The notes below the pieces were generated by a model. The model did not search any database, was not told where the DNA came from, and saw nothing but the letters and a program-made list of their open reading frames with translations. From assembly GCF_020707215.1 (NCBI RefSeq), contig NZ_JAJFET010000010.1, forward strand, positions 1 to 64,000: 64,000 bases of DNA, written 5' to 3'. The position numbers were made by a program, and so were the translations under genes. Positions 34,242 through 42,711 of the stretch are shown piece by piece; the stretch's first letter is position 1; each line of letters starts with the position of its first letter. The DNA is from Sphingomonas sp. PL-96. Its GTDB lineage: Bacteria > Pseudomonadota > Alphaproteobacteria > Sphingomonadales > Sphingomonadaceae.

Positions 34242-35510
34242 CTACTCAGGACGAACCGGCGCGAGTTCGCGCGCGACGCGCTCTGCCTCCTCCATCACGC
34301 GCAGGACGTTGCCGCCGGCGAGCTTGGCCAGGTCCGCGTCGCTCCAGCCGCGGCGCATGAGTTCGGCGAGCAAGGCGGGGTAGGTGGCGACGTCCTCCAG
34401 CCCCTGAGGCAGCGTCGCCCCGACGCCGTCGAAGTCGGAGCCGATCCCGACATGATCGTGGCCGGCAACGCGCGCGACATGGTCGATGTGGTCGGCGACC
34501 TGCGCCAGTGTGACCCTGGGCGCGGGATGGGCGGCGAGCCATTTGGCATAATCGGCCGCCGCCTTTTCCGGCTCGCCGATGTCGAGGCCGTTGAAGGGCG
34601 GGGCGTTGAGCCGGGTCTTTTCCGCCGCTGAATCCGCCGACCAGCGCCGATAGGCGCCGGAGACATAGATGGGCGCGTAATCGACCATCACGACGCCGCC
34701 ATTGGCGCGCACCAGCCCGAGCACCGCGTCGGAGACGTTGCGCGGATGGTCGTTGATCGTCCGCGCGCCGGAATGGGAGAAGATCACGGGCGCCCTGGTG
34801 ACGGCGAGCGCGTCGCGCATGACCCGCTCGCTGACATGGGCGAGGTCTACCAGCATGCCTAGCCGGTTGAGCTCGGCCACCACCTGCCGACCAAAGGGGG
34901 TGAGGCCCCGGTGGCGCGGATTGTCGGTGGCGCTGTCGGCCCAGTCGATGGTGCGCGAATGGGTGAGCGTCAGATAGCCCGCGCCCAGTGCCGCATAGCT
35001 GCGCAGGACCGACAGGTTGCCGTCGATCTGGCCGCCGCCCTCAACCCCGATCAGGCAGCCGATGCGGCCATTCGCATAGGCGCGGCGGACTTGGGCGGCG
35101 GTGCGGACCAGGGTGAAGGTGTCAGCGTAACGGGTGCAGATCGACTTCACGAGATCGATCTGCTCGAGCGTCTGGATCACCTGCTCCTTGCCCGGCAACT
35201 CGGGCGAAACCCAGACCGACCAGAATTGCGCGCCCACCTTGCCGCGGCGCAGGCGGGCGATGTCGGTGTTGTAGCGGTCCGGCCGACTGGAGAGGTCGGT
35301 CAGGTCCATGGTCCAGCGCGCGTCACCTTCCCGCTCGCGCAGCACCTCCGGCCAGTCGTTATGGCCGTCGATCAGCGGCGTGGTGCGCAGGATACGGGCA
35401 ATGCGCGCGTCCTGATCCTGCGCGTGCGCCGGAAGCGTTCCCGCCGGAACCGTCCCAAGCGCCGCCGTCAGCAGCGTGAGGATCAAGCGCCATCCATGCC
35501 CCTGTGCCAC
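34242..35510 (-). CDS. Secreted membrane-dipeptidase family protein (M19)
   Basis: A 422-residue zinc peptidase. A signal peptide ([16 protein letters not shown] to AHAQ) sends it to the periplasm. Zinc ligands and catalytic residues fall in [44 protein letters not shown] and [10 protein letters not shown]. It should cleave dipeptides, possibly with D-amino acids. GTG 35510 is chosen because the leader starts there, though its ribosome site is weak. It diverges from the TonB receptor at 35.7 kb. Confidence 0.88.
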   Translation of the reverse strand: MAQGHGWRLILTLLTAALGTVPAGTLPAHAQDQDARIARILRTTPLIDGHNDWPEVLREREGDARWTMDLTDLSSRPDRYNTDIARLRRGKVGAQFWSVWVSPELPGKEQVIQTLEQIDLVKSICTRYADTFTLVRTAAQVRRAYANGRIGCLIGVEGGGQIDGNLSVLRSYAALGAGYLTLTHSRTIDWADSATDNPRHRGLTPFGRQVVAELNRLGMLVDLAHVSERVMRDALAVTRAPVIFSHSGARTINDHPRNVSDAVLGLVRANGGVVMVDYAPIYVSGAYRRWSADSAAEKTRLNAPPFNGLDIGEPEKAAADYAKWLAAHPAPRVTLAQVADHIDHVARVAGHDHVGIGSDFDGVGATLPQGLEDVATYPALLAELMRRGWSDADLAKLAGGNVLRVMEEAERVARELAPVRPE

Positions 35511-35620
35511 GATCCAATACCCTCCGCTTCTGCCGATCGGCGGGTCATGCGCGAAATCGGCGATGGGTGCCAGTTGACAGAGACCGTCCCTGCGTAGCGC
35601 CCGCCGCGAAATGAGAGGCA

Positions 35621-35642
35621 TTCGCAACTTTCTTATTGCGAA
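35621..35642 (+). promoter_or_regulatory. Inverted repeat upstream of the siderophore receptor, possible Fur-type operator
   Basis: TTCGCAA and TTGCGAA are perfect complements eight bases apart. Around them GCGAAATGAGAGGC and GCGAATGAGACGC repeat directly. The AATGAGA core recalls alphaproteobacterial iron boxes (Fur/Irr type), which suits a receptor of this kind. Inferred. Confidence 0.45.
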
Positions 35643-35707
35643 TGAGACGCAACTATCGTAGCCGAACGCCGCGGCCCCGATGGGGAGGGCCGGGGTCGGG
35701 GAAAGTC

Positions 35708-37882
35708 ATGAAGTCGAAGATCGCGTTCCTGCTTGGCGGGGCCTCCATCGTCCTGGCAGCGCCTGCTGCCGCGCAGAGCGTGGAGGCGGAGGCGACCAGC
35801 AGCAGCCAGGCCAGCACCGCGACGCGCGAGACGCCCAGCGACGAGATCGTGGTGGTCGGCAGCTACACCCTGCCGGACGCGATCGACACGGCGACCGGCC
35901 TCGGGCTGACGATCCGGGAGACGCCGCAATCGGTCAGCATCATGACCGCGCAGCGCATCCTCGACCAGAATCTGATCACCGTGAAGGACGTCATCACCAA
36001 CGCGGTCGGCGTATCCGCGAACGAATATGATGACGTCCGCAACACCTTCTTCGCGCGCGGGTTCGAGATCCGCAACACCCAGGTGGACGGGGTGCCGGCG
36101 GCCTGGACGCTGGCCGGCGGCAACGGCGAGACCAGCATCGACGTGTCCATCTATGACCGGGTGGAGATCGTGCGGGGCGCGACCGGCCTCCTCTCGGGCG
36201 CGGGCGACCCCTCGGCCTCGGTCAACCTCGTGCGCAAGCATGCCGATGCCACCGATCTGACCGGCTATGTCAACGCCAGCCTCGGCAGCTGGGACACCTG
36301 GCGCGTGTCGGCGGATGTCGGCGGCGCCCTCACCGCGGACGGGCGCGTGCGCGCCCGCGTCGTCGGCCGCTATGAGGAAGGCGAAAGCTACATCGACATC
36401 CAGAACAAGAAGAAGTGGGTGCCCTATGGCGTGGTCGACGCCGACCTGACCGACACCACGCTGGTGCGCGCAGGAATCAGCCATCAGGATACCAAGCCGG
36501 GGGGCGCGACCTGGGGTGCGCTGCCGACCTTCTACAGCGACGGCACGCTGACCGACCTTCCGCGCTCGCAGACGACGGCGGCGGACTGGACCTACTGGAA
36601 CAGCACCAACCAGAACGTCTTTGCCACCGTCCGGCAGGAGTTCGGCGACCGGTGGAACCTGACGGCCAACTACAACCGGCTCAAGAACACCAGCCATACC
36701 CAGCTGCTCTATCTCTACGGCACCGTCGACAAGGAGACGGGCACGATGGACGGCACCAATCCGTACAAGTCGGCAGGGGTCAGCTATCAGAACAGCTTCG
36801 ATGCGCAGCTGAAGGGTGCGGTATCCCTGTTCGGTCGCGATCATGAAGTGGTGGTCGGGGCGCTGCACAGCATCCTGAAGCGGCATACCGACAATTACGA
36901 TGCGCCGCTGCCCTGGCTCACCGACATTCCGGTGATCGGCCAGGAAGGCATTCCCTACCCCGAGCCGGTGTGGGGTACCGAGCCGGTGCGCAACGAACAG
37001 GAGCGGATCAAGCAGACCGGCTATTATGGCGCGGTGCGCCTGAACGTCGCCGATCCGTTCAAGGTCATTCTCGGCGGCCGGCTGGCGAGCTGGCGCCAGA
37101 CGGGCTTCGCCTGGAGCGGTCCGAGCGACTATGGCGACGACGACGTGTTCATCCCGTATGTCGGCGCGCTCTACGATATCACGCCCAACCACCGCCTCTA
37201 CGCCAGCTACACCAAGATCTTCCAGCCGCAGAACCTGTACGACCGCGATCTGAACCTGCTCGATCCGCTCGACGGCGTTGCCTATGAGGTCGGTCTGAAG
37301 AGCAGCTTCTTCGGGGATGCGCTGCAGACCTCGGTCGCGCTGTTCCGCATCGAACAGGACAATGTCGGCCAGATCGACGGCGAGCCGATCGTCGTGAACG
37401 GCCAGACCCTTCAGCCCTATCGCTCGGCGCAGGGCGTGGTCAGCAAGGGCTTCGAACTGGAAGCCACCGGTCGTCCACTCCCGGGCTGGAACGTCAACGC
37501 CAGCTACAGCCAGTTCAAGGCCGAAGATGCCGACGACGTGCCCGCCAACACCGACCAGCCGCGCAAGCTGCTCAAGATCTTCACCACCTATGACCTGCAG
37601 GGTCCGCTGGCGGGCCTCACCATCGGCGGCGGCGTGAACTATCGCAGCAAGGCCTATTCGGACGGCACGAACCCGGTTCTGAACACCGCGTATCGTTTCC
37701 AGCAGGACGGCTATACGCTGGTCAGCCTGATGGCGCGCTTTGCCGTGACGGAGCAGCTGCAGTTGCAGGCCAACATCGACAATCTGCTCGACAAGACCTT
37801 CTACAGCAACGTGGGTTCGTTCAGCCAGTACCGCTACGGCGCGCCGCGCAACGCGACGGTAACTGCGAGCTATCGCTTCTGA
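35708..37882 (+). CDS. TonB-dependent siderophore receptor
   Basis: A 724-residue outer-membrane receptor close to FhuE/FpvA-type proteins. The signal peptide ends near APAAAQS; there is a TonB-box-like EIVVVGSY, then the siderophore-plug hallmark IRETPQSVSIMTAQRI, the FFARGFEIRNTQVDGVP block and GLLSGAGDPSASVNLVRK. The barrel ends in RNATVTASYRF. The N-terminal extra signalling domain of FpvA is absent. Ferric hydroxamate or a similar ligand is likely, but not certain. ATG 35708 is the start consistent with the signal peptide. A strong hairpin follows. Confidence 0.92.
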   Translation: MKSKIAFLLGGASIVLAAPAAAQSVEAEATSSSQASTATRETPSDEIVVVGSYTLPDAIDTATGLGLTIRETPQSVSIMTAQRILDQNLITVKDVITNAVGVSANEYDDVRNTFFARGFEIRNTQVDGVPAAWTLAGGNGETSIDVSIYDRVEIVRGATGLLSGAGDPSASVNLVRKHADATDLTGYVNASLGSWDTWRVSADVGGALTADGRVRARVVGRYEEGESYIDIQNKKKWVPYGVVDADLTDTTLVRAGISHQDTKPGGATWGALPTFYSDGTLTDLPRSQTTAADWTYWNSTNQNVFATVRQEFGDRWNLTANYNRLKNTSHTQLLYLYGTVDKETGTMDGTNPYKSAGVSYQNSFDAQLKGAVSLFGRDHEVVVGALHSILKRHTDNYDAPLPWLTDIPVIGQEGIPYPEPVWGTEPVRNEQERIKQTGYYGAVRLNVADPFKVILGGRLASWRQTGFAWSGPSDYGDDDVFIPYVGALYDITPNHRLYASYTKIFQPQNLYDRDLNLLDPLDGVAYEVGLKSSFFGDALQTSVALFRIEQDNVGQIDGEPIVVNGQTLQPYRSAQGVVSKGFELEATGRPLPGWNVNASYSQFKAEDADDVPANTDQPRKLLKIFTTYDLQGPLAGLTIGGGVNYRSKAYSDGTNPVLNTAYRFQQDGYTLVSLMARFAVTEQLQLQANIDNLLDKTFYSNVGSFSQYRYGAPRNATVTASYRF

Positions 37883-37889
37883 TGCCAGC

Positions 37890-37917
37890 CAGGCGCCGGC
37901 GTTTGCGCCGGCGCCTG
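37890..37917. terminator. Two-way hairpin between convergent genes
   Basis: A perfect 12-base stem, CAGGCGCCGGCG-TTTG-CGCCGGCGCCTG, fills the gap between the receptor stop (37882) and the photolyase stop (37920). Confidence 0.65.
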
Positions 37918-37919
37918 CA

Positions 37920-39299
37920 TCAGCCGCGTGCCGCAGCCGCGGCGGCAAGCGCCCGCTCGCGCGCGGGGCGATGGGCGATCAGGGGTTCGGGATAGCCGGC
38001 GGGCGCGACACCGGCGCCATGCGGATCGTGGATCGCGGCGTCGTCCACGCCGGCCAACTCCGGCACCCATTTGCGGATGTAGCCGGCGGCATCGAACTTG
38101 GGCGACTGGACCAGCGGTGCCATGATGCGGCCGAAGGGGCTTGAGTCGACGCCGGTGCCGGCGATCCACTGCCAGTTCACGGCGTTGTTGCCATAGTCGG
38201 CATCGACCAGGCAGTCCCAGAACCAGTGCTGGCCGCGCCGCCAGTCGATCAGCAGATGCTTCACCACAAAGCTCGCGGCGATCATGCGCACGCGATTGTG
38301 CATCCAGCCGATGTGCCAGAGCTGGCGCATGCCCGCGTCGACGATCGGATAGCCGGTGCGTCCTTGTGTCCACGCGCGGAACTCCGCCTCGGCGTCCGGG
38401 CCGGTGCGCCAGCGCAGGCTGTCCATCTTCGTGCGCCCGTGCGCGCTGCCATAATCCGGCTGCTGGACGATCAGGTTTGCGGCGAAGTCGCGCCAGCCGA
38501 TTTCCCGCAGATAGCTCTCGGCACCCGATTGTCCGTCAAGCGCATGCCAGACGGCGGCGGGGGAGACTTCACCGAAATGCAGGTGCGGCGACAGGCTGGA
38601 GGTGCCGTCGGTCGATGGCAGGTTGCGGGCATGGTCATAATCGCCGACCGCGTCCGCGAACGCCTCCAGCCGCGCCTGCGCGCCGGCCTCGCCGGGCGTC
38701 CAGTGCGCAAAGCCCTCCGCCCAGTTCGGGGCAGTGGGAAGCAGGCGCCAGTCCTCCAGCCGCTCGCTGCGGGGCGGATGGGCCACGCCTTGCACGGCGG
38801 TGGGCGCCGGTTCGGGGGCGGGCGGCGGCATGTGGAGCTGGAGCGCGCGCCAGAAGGGCGTGAAGATGCGGAAGCGGCCACCGGTGCCGGTGCGCACGGC
38901 GCCCTCCTCGACGAGCAGGCGGCCGGGGTGGCACACCAGATCGACGGCTTGCGCCAGCGCATCCTCGGCAGCGCGCCACCAGGGTTCCTGATGGGCGAGG
39001 CAGTGGACGCGCTTGGCGCCGGTCTCCTTTGCAATCCTCGCGACTTCCTCGGCCGCCCGGCCGCGGCGCAGCACCAGCGGTACGCCGAGATCGGCAAGCG
39101 ACGCGGCGAGCGCCGCGAGCGCATGGTGCAGCCACCAGCGCTGGGCGCCGCCGATCCGCCATTCGCCCGGTGTCTCGTCATCAAGCACATAAACGGCGAG
39201 TACCGGCCCTTCCGCCGCGGCGGCGGCGAACGCGACCTGGTCGGAGAGCCGCAGGTCCTGGCGGAACCAGACGATGCTGGGGGGTGGCGAGTGAGTCAC
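37920..39299 (-). CDS. phrB: Deoxyribodipyrimidine photolyase
   Basis: A 459-residue cryptochrome/photolyase-family enzyme. The N-terminal antenna domain starts IVWFRQDLRLSDQ. The FAD domain has LSPHLHFGEVSPAAVWHAL, REIGWRDFAANLI, TGYPIVDAGMRQLWHIGWMHNRVRM and DADYGNNAVNWQWIAGTG, all typical of class I CPD photolyases, which split pyrimidine dimers with blue light. The start is GTG 39299, which gives the usual N-terminus; no ATG is suitable. Its downstream end converges on the TonB receptor. Confidence 0.92.
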   Translation of the reverse strand: MTHSPPPSIVWFRQDLRLSDQVAFAAAAAEGPVLAVYVLDDETPGEWRIGGAQRWWLHHALAALAASLADLGVPLVLRRGRAAEEVARIAKETGAKRVHCLAHQEPWWRAAEDALAQAVDLVCHPGRLLVEEGAVRTGTGGRFRIFTPFWRALQLHMPPPAPEPAPTAVQGVAHPPRSERLEDWRLLPTAPNWAEGFAHWTPGEAGAQARLEAFADAVGDYDHARNLPSTDGTSSLSPHLHFGEVSPAAVWHALDGQSGAESYLREIGWRDFAANLIVQQPDYGSAHGRTKMDSLRWRTGPDAEAEFRAWTQGRTGYPIVDAGMRQLWHIGWMHNRVRMIAASFVVKHLLIDWRRGQHWFWDCLVDADYGNNAVNWQWIAGTGVDSSPFGRIMAPLVQSPKFDAAGYIRKWVPELAGVDDAAIHDPHGAGVAPAGYPEPLIAHRPARERALAAAAAARG

Positions 39300-39363
39300 C
39301 GGGGCAGAATGCGCGAGCCCGCGAACAGATGCATGAAGGACGCGAGCCCCGCCGCTGGAAGTC

Positions 39364-40008
39364 TCAGGCGCTATGGCTCCGTTCCGGCGCATAGGCGCGC
39401 AGGAACACTTCGGTCGCGGTGGCGGCGCCGGCCTCGATCTCGGCCGCAGTCGGCGCCGCCCCGCCCCAAAGCACGCGTTGTTGCAGTACCATGCACAGGT
39501 AGGTGACGACGTTCGCAGCATCGGCAGGGTCGGCCTGGCGAAGCTGCCCCGCGGCCATGGCGGCGGCGAAGAACTCGGCCAGGAGCTGACGGGTGCGCTG
39601 GGGCACGCGCGAGAAGATCAGGCCGACCTCGGGCGACCGCGCCGCTTCGGCAGCGACCAGGCGATGAAGCTGCACGGCGTCGCGCGAAGTGATCTTGGCG
39701 ATGAAGCTGCGGGTAAAGGCGAGCACCGTCGCCCCCAGATCCGGCGTGGGGCGCAGCAGATCGGTCAGTTGCTGGCGGTAGGCGGCAGTCGCATCGTCCA
39801 GCACCGCGTCGAACAGCTCTTCCTTGGACGGGAAGTAGTTCCACAGCGTCGCCTTGGACCCACCCAGCTCGGCCGCGATCGCCGACATGGAGGTCGCGGC
39901 ATAGCCGTTCTCCAGGAACATGCGTCGCGCGATCGCCATGATCGCCAAGCGTCGATCCTGCTTGCGCGCCTCCCGCTTGCCGGTCGCTGCCTTAAGGTCC
40001 CGTTCCAT
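39364..40008 (-). CDS. TetR-family repressor of the efflux operon
   Basis: A 214-residue regulator. The helix-turn-helix is at residues 41-60 (SAIAAELGGSKATLWNYFPS), followed by a typical TetR C-terminal ligand-binding part including QLLAEFFAAAMAAGQLR and CMVLQQRVLWGG. It is transcribed away from the efflux genes, and two similar palindromes lie between them, so local repression of both promoters is the natural reading. The inducer is unknown. The -10 element lies six bases before the ATG, so its message may be leaderless. Confidence 0.9.
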   Translation of the reverse strand: MERDLKAATGKREARKQDRRLAIMAIARRMFLENGYAATSMSAIAAELGGSKATLWNYFPSKEELFDAVLDDATAAYRQQLTDLLRPTPDLGATVLAFTRSFIAKITSRDAVQLHRLVAAEAARSPEVGLIFSRVPQRTRQLLAEFFAAAMAAGQLRQADPADAANVVTYLCMVLQQRVLWGGAAPTAAEIEAGAATATEVFLRAYAPERSHSA

Positions 40009-40012
40009 AACC

Positions 40013-40041
40013 GTACTATAGAGTACAGTTTCTGGTTGACA
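40013..40041 (-). promoter_or_regulatory. tetR promoter with operator 1
   Basis: On the minus strand TTGTCA, a spacer of 16 and TATAGT form the promoter, with the ATG six bases later. The palindrome GTACT-atag-AGTAC at 40013-40026 overlaps the -10. On the plus strand the same spot holds TTGACA (40036-40041), the likely -35 for the efflux operon. Confidence 0.65.
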
Positions 40042-40069
40042 AGGCAGCGGCCCGCTCCCATCTGGCGCA

Positions 40070-40087
40070 CCGTACCAATCAGTACGG
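40070..40087 (+). promoter_or_regulatory. Operator 2 before the efflux operon
   Basis: CCGTAC-caatca-GTACGG is a perfect palindrome with the same GTAC half-sites as operator 1, nine bases before the first efflux ATG. Probable TetR site. Confidence 0.65.
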
Positions 40088-40096
40088 TTTTTCTCC

Positions 40097-41566
40097 ATGA
40101 TCCGATTTTCTTCCCGGCAGTTGCTGCTCGCCGCCGCGGCCGGCGTCATCCCGCTGGCCGCCTGTGCGCCAGTGCCGAACCTGGGCGCCCGGCCCGAGGT
40201 GCGGACCTCCCAGAGCTTTGCCGCCGAGCAGAGCATGGCAACCACGTCTGTCGCCTCCGCCTGGCCTGCCACCGACTGGTGGTCGGGCTTCGGCGATCCG
40301 CAGCTGAGCGCGTTGATCGAGGAGGGGCTGACCGGCTCCCCCGATATTGTGGCCGCCGCCGCGCGGCTGCGCTCGGCCCGGGCGTTTGTCGAGCAGCGCG
40401 GGGCTGCGCGGCTGCCGTCGATCGGGATCGAGGGCAATGCCAGCGAGACCAAGCAGAGCTACAACAACGGCATCCCCGCCGATTTCGTGCCCAAGGGCTG
40501 GAACGACACGGGTTCGATCGCTGCGACCTTGAGCTTCGACCTGGACCTGTGGGGCCGCAATCGCGCCGCGCTCGCCGCCGCCACGTCCGAGGCGGAGGCG
40601 TCGCGGATCGACGTCGAGCAGGCGCGACTGGTGCTGTCGACCAACATCGCGGCGGCCTATGCGGACCTGGCCCAGCTTGCCGCCGAGCGGGCCGTGCAGC
40701 TGCGGTCCCTGGAGGTGCGCAGCCAGACCGAACGGCTGGTCGCGCAGCGCGTCGCCAACGGCCTCGATACCCGTGCCGAGGTCAAGCAGGCCGAAGCGGC
40801 GATCCCGGCGATCCGGGCTCAGATTGCCGCGATCGACGAGAACATCGGGCTGACCCGCAATCGCCTGGCAGCACTGCTGGGCAAGGGGCCGGATCGCGGC
40901 CTCACGATCGCGCTGCCGCCGCTCCCGGCGGGCACGCGGGCGTTGCCGGCCGGGGTCACCACCGACCTGATCGGCCGCCGCCCCGACATCGCCGCGGCAC
41001 GCGCGCGGGTCGAGGCTCGCGCCAGCGAGATCAAGGTCGCGCACGCCGACTTCTACCCTGCGCTCAACCTGAACGCGCTGGTCGGCTTCCAGTCGCTGGG
41101 CCTGAGCAATCTGTTCAAGGGCGGGTCGACCTATGGCCAGGTCGGGCCTGCGCTCAGCCTGCCGATCTTCCGCGGCGGGCAGCTGTCCGGCCAGTATCGC
41201 GGCGCGCGCGCCAGCTATGACGAGGCGGTCGCGAACTATGACGGCACCGTCGCCAATGCCTATCGCGAGGTCGCCGATGCGGTGACCAGCCAGCGCGCGC
41301 TGGTCGAGCGGTTGGGCCAGACCCGCCAGGCGCTGGCCGCGTCCGAAGAGGCGTGGTCGCTTGCGCGGCAACGCTATGAGGGCGGGTTGTCGACCTTCCT
41401 CGACGTTCTCACCGCCGAAGACCGGGTGCTGCAGAACCGCACTGCGGTCGCCGACCTGGAAGCGCGGGCGTTCGCGCTCGACGTCCAGCTCGTCCGCGCA
41501 CTCGGCGGCGGCTTTTCCACCAACACCGCGGCCGTGACCGCACGCAAGGACCCGACTCATGGCTGA
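40097..41566 (+). CDS. Outer-membrane efflux lipoprotein (OprM/NodT type)
   Basis: A 489-residue TolC-like channel of the NodT subfamily. The lipobox LAACAP gives Cys23. The two repeated OEP domains show WWSGFGDPQLSALIEEGL, SFDLDLWGRNRAAL, RRPDIAAARARVEA and AVSLP-type barrel segments (GPALSLPIFRGG). It forms the exit duct of the tripartite pump and is first in the operon, directly after the operator. Its end overlaps the next gene by eight bases. Confidence 0.93.
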   Translation: MIRFSSRQLLLAAAAGVIPLAACAPVPNLGARPEVRTSQSFAAEQSMATTSVASAWPATDWWSGFGDPQLSALIEEGLTGSPDIVAAAARLRSARAFVEQRGAARLPSIGIEGNASETKQSYNNGIPADFVPKGWNDTGSIAATLSFDLDLWGRNRAALAAATSEAEASRIDVEQARLVLSTNIAAAYADLAQLAAERAVQLRSLEVRSQTERLVAQRVANGLDTRAEVKQAEAAIPAIRAQIAAIDENIGLTRNRLAALLGKGPDRGLTIALPPLPAGTRALPAGVTTDLIGRRPDIAAARARVEARASEIKVAHADFYPALNLNALVGFQSLGLSNLFKGGSTYGQVGPALSLPIFRGGQLSGQYRGARASYDEAVANYDGTVANAYREVADAVTSQRALVERLGQTRQALAASEEAWSLARQRYEGGLSTFLDVLTAEDRVLQNRTAVADLEARAFALDVQLVRALGGGFSTNTAAVTARKDPTHG

Positions 41567-42701
41567 TGCCGCCCTCCCGAACCAGGCCGCTGCCGGCGCG
41601 GGCACCAAGCCCAACGGCAAGCGCAAGAAGCTGCTGGGGATCATCGCCGTCGTGGTGCTGATCGCCGCGGTGGTCTTTGGCGCCTATTACCTGCTGGTCT
41701 CCCGCCACTTCGTCGGCACCGACAACGCCTATGTCGGCGCGGACACCGCCAGCGTGACGCCTATGATCGCCGCGCAGGTGAAAAGCGTCGGGGTGGCGGA
41801 CACCCAGACGGTCCGCAAGGGCACGGTGCTGGTGCAGCTGGACGACAGCGACGCCCGCATTGCGGTCGCACAGGCCGAGGCGGACCTTGCCCGTGCCGAG
41901 CGCCAGTACGGCCAGACCTCTGCCACCAGCACCGCGCTTGCCGCGCAGGTGCAGGCGCGCGACGCCGACATCGCCCGGGCGCGTGCGCAGCTGAGCGCCG
42001 CCCAGGCCGACTATGACCGCGCCCGCGTCGACCTCGCCCGCCGCCAGAAGCTCGCGCCCAACGGCGCGGTTTCGGGCGAGGAGCTGAGCAGCGCGACCAA
42101 CGCCTTCGCCACTGCCCGTGCGAACCTGGAGCTGGCACGCGCCGGCGTTGCCCAGGCGAGCTCGACCCGCGGTCAGGCGACCGGCCAGCTGGCCGCCAAC
42201 AATGCGCTGATCCGCGGCACTACGGCTGCGACCGCGCCCGAAGTGCTCGCTGCCCAGGCCAAGCTCGCGCAGGCGAAGCTCGACCTGGAGCGCACGGTGA
42301 TCCGCGCGCCGATCGACGGGGTCATCACCCGCCGCAACGTCCAGGTCGGCCAGCGGGTCGCGCCGGGCACCGCGCTGATGCTGATCGTGCCGCTCAACCA
42401 GCTCTACGTCGACGCGAACTTCAAGGAAGGCCAGCTCAACCGTGTGAAGGTCGGCCAGCCGGTGACGCTCACCTCCGACCTGTACGGTGGCGATGTCGAA
42501 TATCACGGCCGCGTCATCGGCTTTTCGGGCGGCACCGGATCGTCGTTCGCGCTGATCCCGGCGCAGAATGCGACCGGCAACTGGATCAAGGTGGTTCAGC
42601 GGCTGCCGGTGCGCGTCGCGCTCGACCCCAGGGAGTTGCAGGCGCATCCGCTGCGCGTCGGCCTCTCGATGGACGCCGAGATCGACCTCCGCTCGCACTA
42701 A
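41559..42701 (+). CDS. HlyD/EmrA-type membrane fusion protein
   Basis: A 380-residue periplasmic adaptor. One N-terminal membrane helix (LLGIIAVVVLIAAVVFGAYY), a biotinyl-lipoyl-like segment with TDNAYVGADTASVTPMIAAQV, a long coiled coil (RDADIARARAQLSAAQADYD) and a second lipoyl half with VIRAPIDGVITRRNVQVGQ. It joins the MFS pump to the outer-membrane channel. The EmrA rather than RND-type adaptor agrees with the MFS partner downstream. Confidence 0.93.
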   Translation: MADAALPNQAAAGAGTKPNGKRKKLLGIIAVVVLIAAVVFGAYYLLVSRHFVGTDNAYVGADTASVTPMIAAQVKSVGVADTQTVRKGTVLVQLDDSDARIAVAQAEADLARAERQYGQTSATSTALAAQVQARDADIARARAQLSAAQADYDRARVDLARRQKLAPNGAVSGEELSSATNAFATARANLELARAGVAQASSTRGQATGQLAANNALIRGTTAATAPEVLAAQAKLAQAKLDLERTVIRAPIDGVITRRNVQVGQRVAPGTALMLIVPLNQLYVDANFKEGQLNRVKVGQPVTLTSDLYGGDVEYHGRVIGFSGGTGSSFALIPAQNATGNWIKVVQRLPVRVALDPRELQAHPLRVGLSMDAEIDLRSH

Positions 42702-42711
42702 GGACAAGCCC

